From JAHEDH01 sp965364515 (GTDB lineage: Bacteria > Actinomycetota > Acidimicrobiia > Spongiisociales > ZC4RG35): a stretch of DNA of 9,214 nt. The notes under the pieces were generated by a model that saw only the letters and a list, made by a program, of their open reading frames with translations, did no database searches and had not been told where the DNA came from. The DNA lies in NCBI GenBank assembly GCA_965364515.1, contig CBDTXZ010000123.1, positions 1 through 9,214 of the forward strand. The letters are read 5' to 3'. Of the stretch, positions 1 through 5,899 are shown piece after piece; positions within the stretch are counted from its first letter, which is position 1, and each line of letters opens with the position of its first letter. The position numbers and the translations under genes were made by a program.

Positions 1-178
1 TCGATACGTCGTTCGAGGCGAATGAGTTGGCTCGGATGTTGGTGTTGGCGCCTGATGCTGTCGTGACCGACAGTTCGTTCGAAGCCAACGAACTGGCTCG
101 GATGTTGGTGTTGGCGCCTGAGGTCGATACGTCGTTCGAGGCGAATGAGTTGGCTCGGATGTTGGTGTTGGCGCCTGA
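1..178 (+). repeat. 55-bp perfect direct repeat inside the peptide-repeat gene
   Basis: Bases 1-55 recur without a mismatch at 124-178, an offset of 123 bp or 41 codons, so the frame is kept. Since the first copy begins at the window edge, the identity may extend further left. The second and fourth peptide copies (75-119 and 207-251) are diverged versions of the same unit. Identity of copies 1 and 3, with the older copy 2 between them, suggests a recent 123-bp duplication or gene conversion. Confidence 0.85.
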
Positions 179-254
179 CGTCCCCGAGGTCGTCGTGTCC
201 GATGGCTCGTTCGAGGCGAACGAGCTCGCTCGGATGCTCAGGTTGGCCCCATGA
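1..254 (+). CDS. C-terminal part of a protein with four SFEANELARMLVLAP peptide repeats (5' end outside window)
   Basis: The frame is open from base 3 and ends at TGA 252-254, so only the last 83 residues are visible; the true start is upstream of the window. The visible part consists of four copies of a 15-residue peptide, SFEANELARMLVLAP, starting at bases 9, 75, 132 and 207. Linkers of 4 to 10 residues (DAVVTDS, EVDT, DVPEVVVSDG) separate them, and the last copy ends the protein with V12 changed to R. Phe, Leu, Met and Leu would fall largely on one face of a helix, so each copy looks like an amphipathic helix on a flexible acidic tether. Copies 1 and 2 differ at five bases, all synonymous, which shows the peptide is real and selected. 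I do not recognise the family. By analogy, repeated terminal helices can be docking or cargo-binding motifs, but that is inference. A TTG at 27 could serve as a start but lies inside copy 1 and is not credible. Confidence 0.75.
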   Translation, partial: DTSFEANELARMLVLAPDAVVTDSSFEANELARMLVLAPEVDTSFEANELARMLVLAPDVPEVVVSDGSFEANELARMLRLAP

Positions 255-283
255 GGTGAGTCTCTTCGGGAGACATTCAGCCG

Positions 284-314
284 GCCCGGGAACCGGATCG
301 ATCGGTTCCCGGGC
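284..314 (+). terminator. Rho-independent terminator between convergent genes
   Basis: A perfect 12-bp GC-rich stem (284-295 pairing with 303-314, GCCCGGGAACCG on the left arm) encloses a 7-nt loop and is followed by ATTTTG. It lies 29 nt after the stop of the peptide-repeat gene. It is also 11 nt beyond the stop of the convergent hydrolase gene (326), so it may block transcription from both sides. The T-run is only on the plus-strand side. Confidence 0.85.
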
Positions 315-325
315 ATTTTGGTGTG

Positions 326-1063
326 TCACATGTCGAGTCTTCGGCGGAGTTGTTCCATGATCGGCTCGGGGAAGACCGCTTCGCCGGCGATCGCCCGGGC
401 GATCTGATCGCGTTGGCTGCGCACGAAATCGGGATCGACCACGTCCCCGTGTCCAGGGACGATCGTGCCCGGTGCGTTCGAGATCAGGAGATCGAGTGTG
501 TCGAGCCATTCCGTCGGGAACGCGTCACCGAACTGCGGCGGTGCCCCTTCTTCGACGAGATCTCCGGCGAACAAGACGTCGTCGACCTCGATGAGGATGT
601 CATTGTCGGTATGGCCTCGTCCGGGGTGGCGTAACTCGACTCGACGATCCACGAGGTCGATCGTCATGGTGTGGTCGAAGGTGGTCACCGGAGGGGCGAT
701 CTCCACCGCCTCGAAATGGTGCTTCGCTTCCGAGGGGATCCAGTCGGCGTCGAGGAGTGATTGCCGCATCTGCTCTCCCCGTTCGGTGAGGGTCGTGCGG
801 CACCGGGTGTGCCCGACGATCTCGGCATCGCCGAATCGGGAGTTGCCGAAGGTGTGGTCCCAGTGATGGTGGGTGTTCACGAGATGGGTGACGGGAAGTG
901 GTGTGATCGTGCGGATGTCGGCGAGGAGCTCGTCTGCTTGGCCGTGGGTGGCGCGACTGTCGATCACGAGCGCGGCGGTAGCGCTCAGAATCAGTCCCAC
1001 GTTGAGATCGAGCGACTCGTATCGCCGTCTGAAGATGCGATCTCCGAGTTCCTGCCACTTCAT
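326..1063 (-). CDS. Metallo-beta-lactamase-fold metallo-hydrolase
   Basis: The 245-residue product is a complete MBL-fold hydrolase, expected to bind two metal ions (usually zinc) and hydrolyse an ester, thioester or lactam-type bond; the substrate cannot be read from the sequence. All ligand motifs are present: NTHHHWDH (H65, H67, D69, H70), GRGHTDND (H151), FAGD (D168) and VPGHGD (H205). No signal peptide is visible, so it is probably cytoplasmic. The frame stays open to an ATG at 1162, but I choose the ATG at 1063: GGAGGG lies 4 nt upstream of it, and protein homology-like sequence (MKWQELGDRIF) begins there. The longer start would also overlap the divergent neighbour. The MBL superfamily includes glyoxalase II, lactonases and quinol- or metabolite-degrading hydrolases; the NTHHHWDH/GHTDND form is common in uncharacterised 'MBL fold metallo-hydrolases'. 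Confidence 0.9.
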   Translation of the reverse strand: MKWQELGDRIFRRRYESLDLNVGLILSATAALVIDSRATHGQADELLADIRTITPLPVTHLVNTHHHWDHTFGNSRFGDAEIVGHTRCRTTLTERGEQMRQSLLDADWIPSEAKHHFEAVEIAPPVTTFDHTMTIDLVDRRVELRHPGRGHTDNDILIEVDDVLFAGDLVEEGAPPQFGDAFPTEWLDTLDLLISNAPGTIVPGHGDVVDPDFVRSQRDQIARAIAGEAVFPEPIMEQLRRRLDM

Positions 1064-1067
1064 TGCA

Positions 1068-1073
1068 CCCTCC
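1068..1073 (-). promoter_or_regulatory. Shine-Dalgarno site deciding the MBL hydrolase start
   Basis: Read on the minus strand this is GGAGGG, 4 nt before ATG 1063. It supports ATG 1063 over the in-frame ATG at 1075, which overlaps the SD itself, and over the ATG at 1162. Confidence 0.7.
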
Positions 1074-1148
1074 ATCTCGGTGACTGAGCCTATCCACGAG
1101 ACGTCTGTGTTGGAGCCGTCGCGACCGCGCGGGCGACAGAGAAGGGTA

Positions 1149-1160
1149 TAGCCTTCCTGC
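1149..1160 (+). promoter_or_regulatory. Candidate leaderless promoter (-10 TAGCCT) of the ATP-grasp gene
   Basis: TAGCCT (1149-1154), overlapping TATAGC (1147-1152), sits 6 nt before the ATG at 1161. Transcription would therefore begin at or next to the start codon. No Shine-Dalgarno sequence is at a useful distance (GAAGGG at 1141 is 14 nt away). No clear -35 box is seen. The same TANNNT-N6-ATG layout occurs at two other genes in this window. Confidence 0.4.
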
Positions 1161-2528
1161 ATGGACGTGGCAGAGGTCGATCGTTCGCTGGCTTCGATCT
1201 ATCGGGGAACGCCGTGGATCGTGGTTGCCGAGCCTGCTGCGGCTACGACGCTCAATGTCGGGCAACTGCAAGATTGGGGAGTCGAACGCATCCTCGTCAT
1301 CGCGGCGACCGAAGGGGTGGGTCCCCTGCCCGATGGTGTGCTCATCCACTTGACGGGCGCGCAGGCGGACACCCTCATGGCGGGAATACGTGCCTTTGCG
1401 GCATCGCTCGAAAGTGCCACCGTCACGGATGTCATCGCGTCGTTCGACCCCGACGGCAGTGCCCGGGTCTTGTCTCCTCCGTTCGGAATGGGATCGGCAT
1501 TGGCAGGGCGCCCGGCCTACGGGGCGAGATGGCCCGTATGGCGTTCGCTGGAGAACAAGATGGAGATCGACGACCACTTCCGCCGGGCCGGGGTTTCCAC
1601 CGCCCCGTCCGAAGTGGTTCCTGTCGCCGAGGCGCCGGCCGCGACGAGGCGGCTCGCCTCGGAGCTGGGATCGGTGTGGGTGGCCGACAACCGCGAGGGG
1701 TGGCACGGCGGGGGCGAATACGTCCAATGGGTCCGGGGCTCGGGTGACGTCGCGTCAGCACTGGAATGGTTCACCGGGCATGCCGATCGGGTCCGTGTGA
1801 TGCCGTTCCTCGATGGGATTCCGTGCTCGATCCACGGTTACGTGACACGGCGAGGCATCTCGGCGTTTCGGCCGGTCGAGATGCTCATCGCCAGGCAGGT
1901 CGGGAGCCCGCGGTTCCGATACCTCGGTATGGCGACGACCTGGGACCCACCCCAGGACGTGAGGGACCGACTCCGGGATGCGGCCCGTCAGATGGGGGCA
2001 TACCTCGCCCGGACGGTGAGCTACCGGGGACCCTTCAGCATCGACGGGGTGCTCACGGTCGATGGCTTCCTTCCCACGGAGCTGAATCCCCGAATGAGCG
2101 CTGGGTTCGGCATCCAGGCGGCCAGGGTCGGCGAGCTGAAGATCGGGCTGCTCACTCGAGCGGTCGTGGAAGGCGACATCGACGTGGACCCGGAGGATCT
2201 CGAACGCCTCATCCTCGATGCCGCCGACCGTCAACGCAGCCTTCGGATCGGGATTCCTGTCGCAGAGACCCGGCCAGCCGACTCGATTCCGATCGTCATC
2301 TCCGGCGATGTCATCGCCCGCACGACCGGCGAACCGCACGGCACGCTCGACATCGGCCCGGCTTCGTCCGGGAGTTATGTGCTCATCCGCCCGGAGGATG
2401 AACACATCCCGATCGGCAGATCAGCAGCAGGGTTGGCGGTTTCCACTGCCAGACTGGCGGCCGAGACATGGGATCTCGCGATCGGGGGTCTCCAGCCTGC
2501 GGTGGATGTCGGAGAACGTTCGACCTGA
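1161..2528 (+). CDS. ATP-grasp domain protein
   Basis: The 455-residue protein carries an ATP-grasp fold, the ATP-dependent carboxylate-amine/thiol ligase family that works through an acyl-phosphate. Residues 1-120 form a pre-ATP-grasp-like region. An ATP-binding lysine candidate is K133 (ENKMEIDDHF), and a glycine-rich flexible loop is at 181-186 (WHGGGEY). The central strands run through VRVMPFLDGIPCSIHGY (211-227). The metal-binding signature TELNPRMSAGFG (306-317) contains E307 and N309. The C-terminal 140 residues may form a lid or extra domain. No known substrate-specific motif is recognised, so the ligated substrates are unknown. The gene is divergent from the MBL hydrolase with a 97-bp gap, and its stop is 5 bp from the stop of the convergent transglycosylase gene. 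Confidence 0.85.
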   Translation: MDVAEVDRSLASIYRGTPWIVVAEPAAATTLNVGQLQDWGVERILVIAATEGVGPLPDGVLIHLTGAQADTLMAGIRAFAASLESATVTDVIASFDPDGSARVLSPPFGMGSALAGRPAYGARWPVWRSLENKMEIDDHFRRAGVSTAPSEVVPVAEAPAATRRLASELGSVWVADNREGWHGGGEYVQWVRGSGDVASALEWFTGHADRVRVMPFLDGIPCSIHGYVTRRGISAFRPVEMLIARQVGSPRFRYLGMATTWDPPQDVRDRLRDAARQMGAYLARTVSYRGPFSIDGVLTVDGFLPTELNPRMSAGFGIQAARVGELKIGLLTRAVVEGDIDVDPEDLERLILDAADRQRSLRIGIPVAETRPADSIPIVISGDVIARTTGEPHGTLDIGPASSGSYVLIRPEDEHIPIGRSAAGLAVSTARLAAETWDLAIGGLQPAVDVGERST

Positions 2529-2533
2529 GACGT

Positions 2534-3148
2534 CTACGCCTGGCACTGCCAGTGCGACCAGCCTCCGGGGAGCTCGTACAGCATCCAGGCAGCAACGGCG
2601 ACGTTGGCTTCGGGATCCAGGATGTCGGCGCCCGGGTAGCCGGCAGCGGTGGATCGCGCCACCCAGGTGTCGGGGGCGTGCTGGAACAGCCCGGCGGCGC
2701 CGGTGACGGGATTCACATTCTGAGGGTTGAACGACGATTCACACCACGCGATCCGGATCGCACGGCTCACATCGGCCGGTTGGAAGAACGACTCGGCCAA
2801 CTCACGAACGCGGCTCTCGTCGAACAGACGGGAACGATCGATGACCCCTCCGGAAGCGGTCGACGTCGACTGCGCGAGCGTCGTCGTCGTGGGCTCGCCT
2901 TCGACGAGGGCTGCGAGATCGCCATCGAAGTCGGACGTTGCGGCGCGAGCGCCGTCGGCGAGGAGCGCAAAGGTCATTGCCGCCACTGCTCCGGCGCTTC
3001 GGCCGATCTCCGGCGACACGGCAACGGACGGAGTTTCGGTGGTGGGGTCCGGATCGGCGTCGGTGGTGAATGCCGCGAAGCCTGCCACTGCGAGCGAAGA
3101 CACGAGCAACCACCCGATGAACAGGGTTATGCGGTGCGCACGCAGCAC
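2534..3148 (-). CDS. Membrane-anchored lytic transglycosylase-like (SLT/lysozyme-fold) protein
   Basis: The product from GTG 3148 has 204 residues: a short basic N-terminus, a hydrophobic signal or anchor helix (about residues 7-27, ITLFIGWLLVSSLAVAG), a Thr/Ser/Asp-rich linker, and a C-terminal lysozyme-like domain from about residue 115. The domain shows IAWCESSFNP with the likely catalytic Glu137, then NPVTGAAGLFQHAPDTW, the SLT-type 'GxxGLFQ' pattern, and LDPEANVAVAAWM. It should act outside the membrane, cleaving peptidoglycan glycan strands. Cys136 next to the catalytic Glu and Cys202 near the C-terminus could form a disulfide. GTG 3148 is preferred over the longer start at 3250 because GGAGGT lies 8 nt upstream and the first 34 residues of the long form do not look like an export signal. 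It is convergent with the ATP-grasp gene, 5 bp between stops. Confidence 0.85.
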   Translation of the reverse strand: MLRAHRITLFIGWLLVSSLAVAGFAAFTTDADPDPTTETPSVAVSPEIGRSAGAVAAMTFALLADGARAATSDFDGDLAALVEGEPTTTTLAQSTSTASGGVIDRSRLFDESRVRELAESFFQPADVSRAIRIAWCESSFNPQNVNPVTGAAGLFQHAPDTWVARSTAAGYPGADILDPEANVAVAAWMLYELPGGWSHWQCQA

Positions 3149-3156
3149 GTTGTCAT

Positions 3157-3162
3157 ACCTCC
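3157..3162 (-). promoter_or_regulatory. Shine-Dalgarno site deciding the transglycosylase start
   Basis: On the minus strand this reads GGAGGT, 8 nt before GTG 3148. An ATG lying in the spacer is out of frame, so GTG is the start. Confidence 0.65.
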
Positions 3163-3220
3163 ACCCGATACCTGTCGCGCCCAGAACCAAGCTCAGCGAA
3201 GCCGGAGGAGCGACATATGG

Positions 3221-3250
3221 AGCATATTGGGGTTTGGCCGAGAACGGCAA
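3221..3250 (-). promoter_or_regulatory. Candidate promoter of the transglycosylase gene
   Basis: On the minus strand TTGCCG (3245-3250) and TATGCT (3221-3226) are separated by 18 nt, each matching four of six consensus bases. Transcription would start near 3214 and leave a leader of about 65 nt before the Shine-Dalgarno-led GTG. The -35 overlaps the hairpin at 3231-3253. Confidence 0.4.
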
Positions 3251-3253
3251 ACC
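3231..3253 (-). terminator. Possible hairpin terminator downstream of the YhhN gene
   Basis: GGTTTG(G)CCG pairs with CGGCAAACC around an AGAA loop (plus-strand reading), giving a 9-bp stem with one bulged base. It begins 10 nt after the YhhN stop on the minus strand. No T-run follows, so its strength as a terminator is doubtful; it also overlaps a candidate -35 box. Confidence 0.35.
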
Positions 3254-3263
3254 ATGTGAGTGG

Positions 3264-3857
3264 TCAGTTCGCCACTGAGAGCGCGATCAGGATCTGTCCG
3301 GCGTAGTAGAGCGGGAGGCCCCACAGAGCGTTGGTTCGATCGCTGCGGATGAACCGCTCGCGGGCCACGAAGAGGTCTGACACCGCAAAGAGCGAGGCAC
3401 CGATGGAGACCAGGAGTGCTTGATCGGGCGAAAGCGCCGCTGCGAGCATCGCAGATATCACGACGATGTAGAGAGCGACGGGGGCGAGCCACTCACGGTC
3501 GAGTCGTGGCAGCAGCCATACGGCGCTGCCTGCGGCCACCGCCAGAGCGACCGCGCTCGACACGGGCGTCGGGCCGGCGACGCCGATGAACGCAGCGACA
3601 TAGGCGAGATGACCGGCTGCGAAGGCGATGAGGCCCATCAGAAACAAGCGGTCGAACATCAGAGCGACATCGCCGAGCGCGCCGAGCGCAAGCCCTCCGA
3701 GGACGACTCGTCCGTAGTTGGATTCGAGTGCGCCGCTGGACACTGCGACGGCGAGGAATCCCGTCGAAGCGAGTGGCTTCGCCACGAATGCAGCGGTGGT
3801 GTCCCTCGCCCGCAGCAGCCATGCCACGGCTGCACCGGTCGGGATGATGAAGATCAC
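3264..3857 (-). CDS. YhhN/TMEM86-family membrane protein (lysoplasmalogenase-like)
   Basis: The 197-residue product is almost wholly hydrophobic, with about seven to eight predicted membrane helices. It carries the features I associate with the YhhN family: a KP near the end of helix one (residues 27-28), GDVALM (Asp63) after a Gly/Leu helix, GHLAYVAAF (His83), FAVSDLFVARERF (Asp161), and a C-terminal LPLYYAGQ (about residues 183-188). Characterised members (animal TMEM86, some bacterial homologues) hydrolyse the vinyl-ether bond of lysoplasmalogens; activity here is inferred from family only. The open frame extends to 3890, but the GTG at 3855-3857 overlaps the TGA of the upstream gene in the form GTGA, so I take it as the start and infer translational coupling to the AroQ-hydrolase gene. 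Confidence 0.85.
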   Translation of the reverse strand: MIFIIPTGAAVAWLLRARDTTAAFVAKPLASTGFLAVAVSSGALESNYGRVVLGGLALGALGDVALMFDRLFLMGLIAFAAGHLAYVAAFIGVAGPTPVSSAVALAVAAGSAVWLLPRLDREWLAPVALYIVVISAMLAAALSPDQALLVSIGASLFAVSDLFVARERFIRSDRTNALWGLPLYYAGQILIALSVAN

Positions 3858-4948
3858 GATCGTCCGATCACGTCCACGATCGTCGTCCACATCTCGTCGC
3901 GGGGATCGAGGAAACGGAAGTGCTCGCCTCCGTCGGTCGCGAGCAAGGTGGCGGGGTTGGCGTCGGCATACCGGCGTGCGTACTCGAACGGCACGCGATC
4001 GTCGGCGGTTCCGTGCGCAACGACGACGTTGCCGCTCGGTGGATTGACCAACGGTGATGCGTGCTCGGGTGCGGCATCACCCAGGTATTCGATGGCGGCC
4101 CCATCATCCAGGCGCTCCTCGACCGCCATCACCATGTCGTTGATGCCGCCCATGGTCACGACCGTCATCTCAGGTCCGAGCTGGCGGGCGGCCTCGAGTG
4201 CGAGCTGGCCACCTGCCGAATGTCCGATCAGGACCGTCTTTCCGGTGTGGCCGAGGTGCTCGATCGAGGAGCGGATGCCCGCCAGCACGTCGTCTCGGGT
4301 GACCGGCCAGCCTCCCCCGTTGCCGAGCCGTCGGTACTCGACATTGGCGACCGACCAGCCGCGTTCGGCCAGGTCGACTGCGTTCAATTCGAGTGTGTCG
4401 TACGACCACGTGTGGTGCCAGAAGCCACCGTGAACGAGGATGGCGAGGCGGTCGTCGCCGCTGCGGAGCGCCGCGAACTGTTCGGGGGAGTCCCCGTACG
4501 CCACGCGCTCCGACGGGTTCTGATGGTTCGCGACCAGGAATCGGAGAGCCCACCGGTAGCCGTCGATCCCGCGTCCGTAGATGCGGTGGACTGCCGCCGG
4601 CGAGATCACCGAGCTCCTCCTCCACGCCTCGCGCTCTTCGACATTCGAGATGTGGATCTCGACGGTCGGAATCTCGACGGCTTCGACCGCGTCGTGGAGC
4701 GCATAGGACGTGTGAGTGAAGGCCCCGGGATTGAACACGATGCCGTCGACGTGCCCCCGGGCTTGGTGTAGTCGATCGATGAGCGCACCTTCGTGGTTCG
4801 ATTGGAAGATCTCGACCGAGGAGTCGAGCGATGTCGCCCAGCCTTCGAACGCCGTTTCGAGCTCGCTGAGTGTGGTTGGGCCATAGATCTCGGGTCGCCT
4901 GGTTCCCAGCAGATTGAGATTGGGTCCATTCAGGAGCAGGATCCGCAT
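3854..4948 (-). CDS. aroQ: Fusion of type II 3-dehydroquinate dehydratase (AroQ) and alpha/beta hydrolase
   Basis: A single 364-residue frame encodes two complete domains. Residues 1-140 are AroQ (3-dehydroquinate to 3-dehydroshikimate, shikimate pathway): NGPNLNLLG with N10, R17 and catalytic Tyr22 (PEIYG), QSNHEGALID (49-58), NPGAFTHTS with N73 and H79, EIHISN with H99, and R110. This is the usual length of a whole AroQ protein. Residues about 148-364 are an alpha/beta hydrolase resembling the arylformamidase/esterase group: oxyanion motif HGGFW (173-177), nucleophile GHSAGG (Ser244), acid in HGTADDRVP (Asp316), and His343 (GGEHF). One departure from the usual AroQ GTREP is GTRRP. No Shine-Dalgarno is present; TACGCT lies 6 nt before the ATG, suggesting a leaderless start, although the upstream ligase gene ends only 25 bp away. 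A weak internal start (GTG 4504 with GGAG 3 nt upstream) could give the hydrolase alone. Confidence 0.9.
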   Translation of the reverse strand: MRILLLNGPNLNLLGTRRPEIYGPTTLSELETAFEGWATSLDSSVEIFQSNHEGALIDRLHQARGHVDGIVFNPGAFTHTSYALHDAVEAVEIPTVEIHISNVEEREAWRRSSVISPAAVHRIYGRGIDGYRWALRFLVANHQNPSERVAYGDSPEQFAALRSGDDRLAILVHGGFWHHTWSYDTLELNAVDLAERGWSVANVEYRRLGNGGGWPVTRDDVLAGIRSSIEHLGHTGKTVLIGHSAGGQLALEAARQLGPEMTVVTMGGINDMVMAVEERLDDGAAIEYLGDAAPEHASPLVNPPSGNVVVAHGTADDRVPFEYARRYADANPATLLATDGGEHFRFLDPRDEMWTTIVDVIGRS

Positions 4949-4960
4949 GCGGGCAGCGTA
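4949..4960 (-). promoter_or_regulatory. Candidate leaderless promoter (-10 TACGCT) of the AroQ-hydrolase gene
   Basis: On the minus strand TACGCT (4955-4960) is followed by 6 nt and then ATG 4948. The local sequence GCGATACG(C/T)TGC closely matches the one before the 9095 gene. No -35 box is clear and the gene may also be read through from the ligase gene. Confidence 0.35.
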
Positions 4961-4973
4961 TCGCGCCGGCCGC

Positions 4974-5726
4974 TCAGCCTGCGGAGATGTGGGACGGTGC
5001 GAGTTCGAGGCCTTTCGAGACCATCTCGGGCGGCATCTGGGATGGTTCGATGTCGAATCGCTCGGCGAAGGCGTCGATCACCGCCGTCCGAACCGAATCC
5101 ACGGTCACGTCGGGGGCGAATTCATCCAGTGCGCCTGCGGTTGCCGGATCCCAGTCGAGTTGCAGCTCTCGATAGACGGGCTCGAGGACTTGACGAATGC
5201 GGTCGCCGTCGTTCACGCAGATCACCCCTCCGACGTGGGCGGCGCCTCGGACGAGTCGTTGGCCGACCCCGACCAGCTTCACACGATGGTCTGCGTGGAT
5301 GCTGAACGCGCCCGGGCAGTACTCGCCCGGAAGCTCTCCGATGTCGGCGTCGACGTCGAACGAGCGAAGCGCGGTTCTGAGGATCTCGGCGATCATCGTG
5401 AAGCGGGCGGTCACCCCCTCTCGGGGTTCCGGCGTGGGGATCGCCCAGGCGAATGCCAGGGTGCCCGTGTGGAAGACGGCGGCGCGACCGCCGGCCAATC
5501 GCTCGATCGGCGTGAAGCCGTGCTCGATCGCCGCCTGCACGGCTCTCGGATAGCCGGGCGTGATCGTGTCATGACGACCGAAGGCGACGATGTCGGTGGT
5601 GCGGTGGAGCCGGAGCGTCTCCGGCACGTGCCCGGCGCCCGCTGCGATGACGATGGCGTGCGAGATACCCGTGTCGTGGCCGGGGGTCGTGGCGTAGTGT
5701 TCTTCGAGGAGTCTGATCCGACGCAC
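4974..5726 (-). CDS. Lipoate-protein ligase A / octanoyltransferase (LipM-like) family protein
   Basis: The 250-residue protein has the BPL/LplA/LipB catalytic fold used to attach lipoate or octanoate to E2 and GcvH proteins. Visible motifs are FGRHD (49-53), the substrate-binding RLAGGRAAVFH (76-86), EYCPGAFSI (135-143) with Cys137, and RVKLVGVGQRLVRGAAHVGG (148-167) with Lys150, the position of the conserved ligase lysine. LipM-type transferases use a cysteine and ATP-dependent ligases do not, so Cys137 makes an octanoyltransferase possible; I cannot decide between them. The length is near the single-domain size, without the extra C-terminal accessory domain of E. coli LplA. The start is GTG 5726, with TACGAT 8 nt upstream and no Shine-Dalgarno. 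It is 25 bp upstream of the AroQ fusion and is probably cotranscribed with it. Confidence 0.85.
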   Translation of the reverse strand: MRRIRLLEEHYATTPGHDTGISHAIVIAAGAGHVPETLRLHRTTDIVAFGRHDTITPGYPRAVQAAIEHGFTPIERLAGGRAAVFHTGTLAFAWAIPTPEPREGVTARFTMIAEILRTALRSFDVDADIGELPGEYCPGAFSIHADHRVKLVGVGQRLVRGAAHVGGVICVNDGDRIRQVLEPVYRELQLDWDPATAGALDEFAPDVTVDSVRTAVIDAFAERFDIEPSQMPPEMVSKGLELAPSHISAG

Positions 5727-5740
5727 GGGGTCGAATCGTA
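5727..5740 (-). promoter_or_regulatory. Candidate leaderless promoter (-10 TACGAT) of the ligase gene
   Basis: TACGAT (5735-5740, minus strand) lies 8 nt before GTG 5726, which would place the transcript start at or next to the codon. No Shine-Dalgarno and no good -35 are visible. Confidence 0.35.
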
Positions 5741-5883
5741 GGGATGGGTGCCCGATACGTGACGTCGAAGGCCGGCTCTGGCGTGCGGCAGTCGAGTTGC
5801 AGTTCCAGCTACCGTTCTGGGACCGGTGGGAATACTCCCGTCATCCCGCGGGTTCCCCCAGCCGTTGTAATCATGTAATGGAC
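5741..5883. promoter_or_regulatory. Divergent intergenic region, ligase / ABC exporter
   Basis: The stretch between the two divergent starts must carry the exporter promoter. TGTAAT occurs twice (5866-5871 and 5874-5879) and could be a -10 box, with no convincing -35. Small inverted repeats occur around 5828-5857 (GGGAA with TTCCC, and the palindrome CCCGCGGG at 5845-5852), which might be an operator or a leader hairpin. I see no coding sequence that looks real here. Confidence 0.3.
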
Positions 5884-5899
5884 AAGGAGAGCGCTCATC
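5884..5899 (+). promoter_or_regulatory. Shine-Dalgarno and apparent ATC start of the ABC exporter
   Basis: AAGGAG (5884-5889) is followed by 7 nt and ATC (5897-5899), in frame with the exporter. An in-frame TAA lies at 5876-5878, and no ATG, GTG, TTG or CTG occurs in frame between it and GTG 5960. That GTG has no Shine-Dalgarno. Confidence 0.55.

Noticed and set aside
1..254. Leucine-rich-repeat or other solenoid domain
   Set aside because: Linker lengths vary (7, 4 and 10 residues) and the unit lacks LRR or TPR spacing, so a tethered-motif array fits better.
1064..1162. Longer N-terminus for the MBL hydrolase from ATG 1162
   Set aside because: It would overlap the divergent ATP-grasp start, lacks a Shine-Dalgarno and adds residues unlike the family; ATG 1063 has GGAGGG.
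600..1727. 375-residue minus-strand open frame across the MBL and ATP-grasp genes
   Set aside because: Arg/Pro-rich composition with no domain, lying in the wrong frame over two well-supported genes.
1099..2535. The palindrome AGACGTCT on both sides of the ATP-grasp gene (1099-1106 and 2528-2535)
   Set aside because: Eight bases only, GACGTC also occurs elsewhere in the window, and one copy lies across a stop codon; chance is enough.
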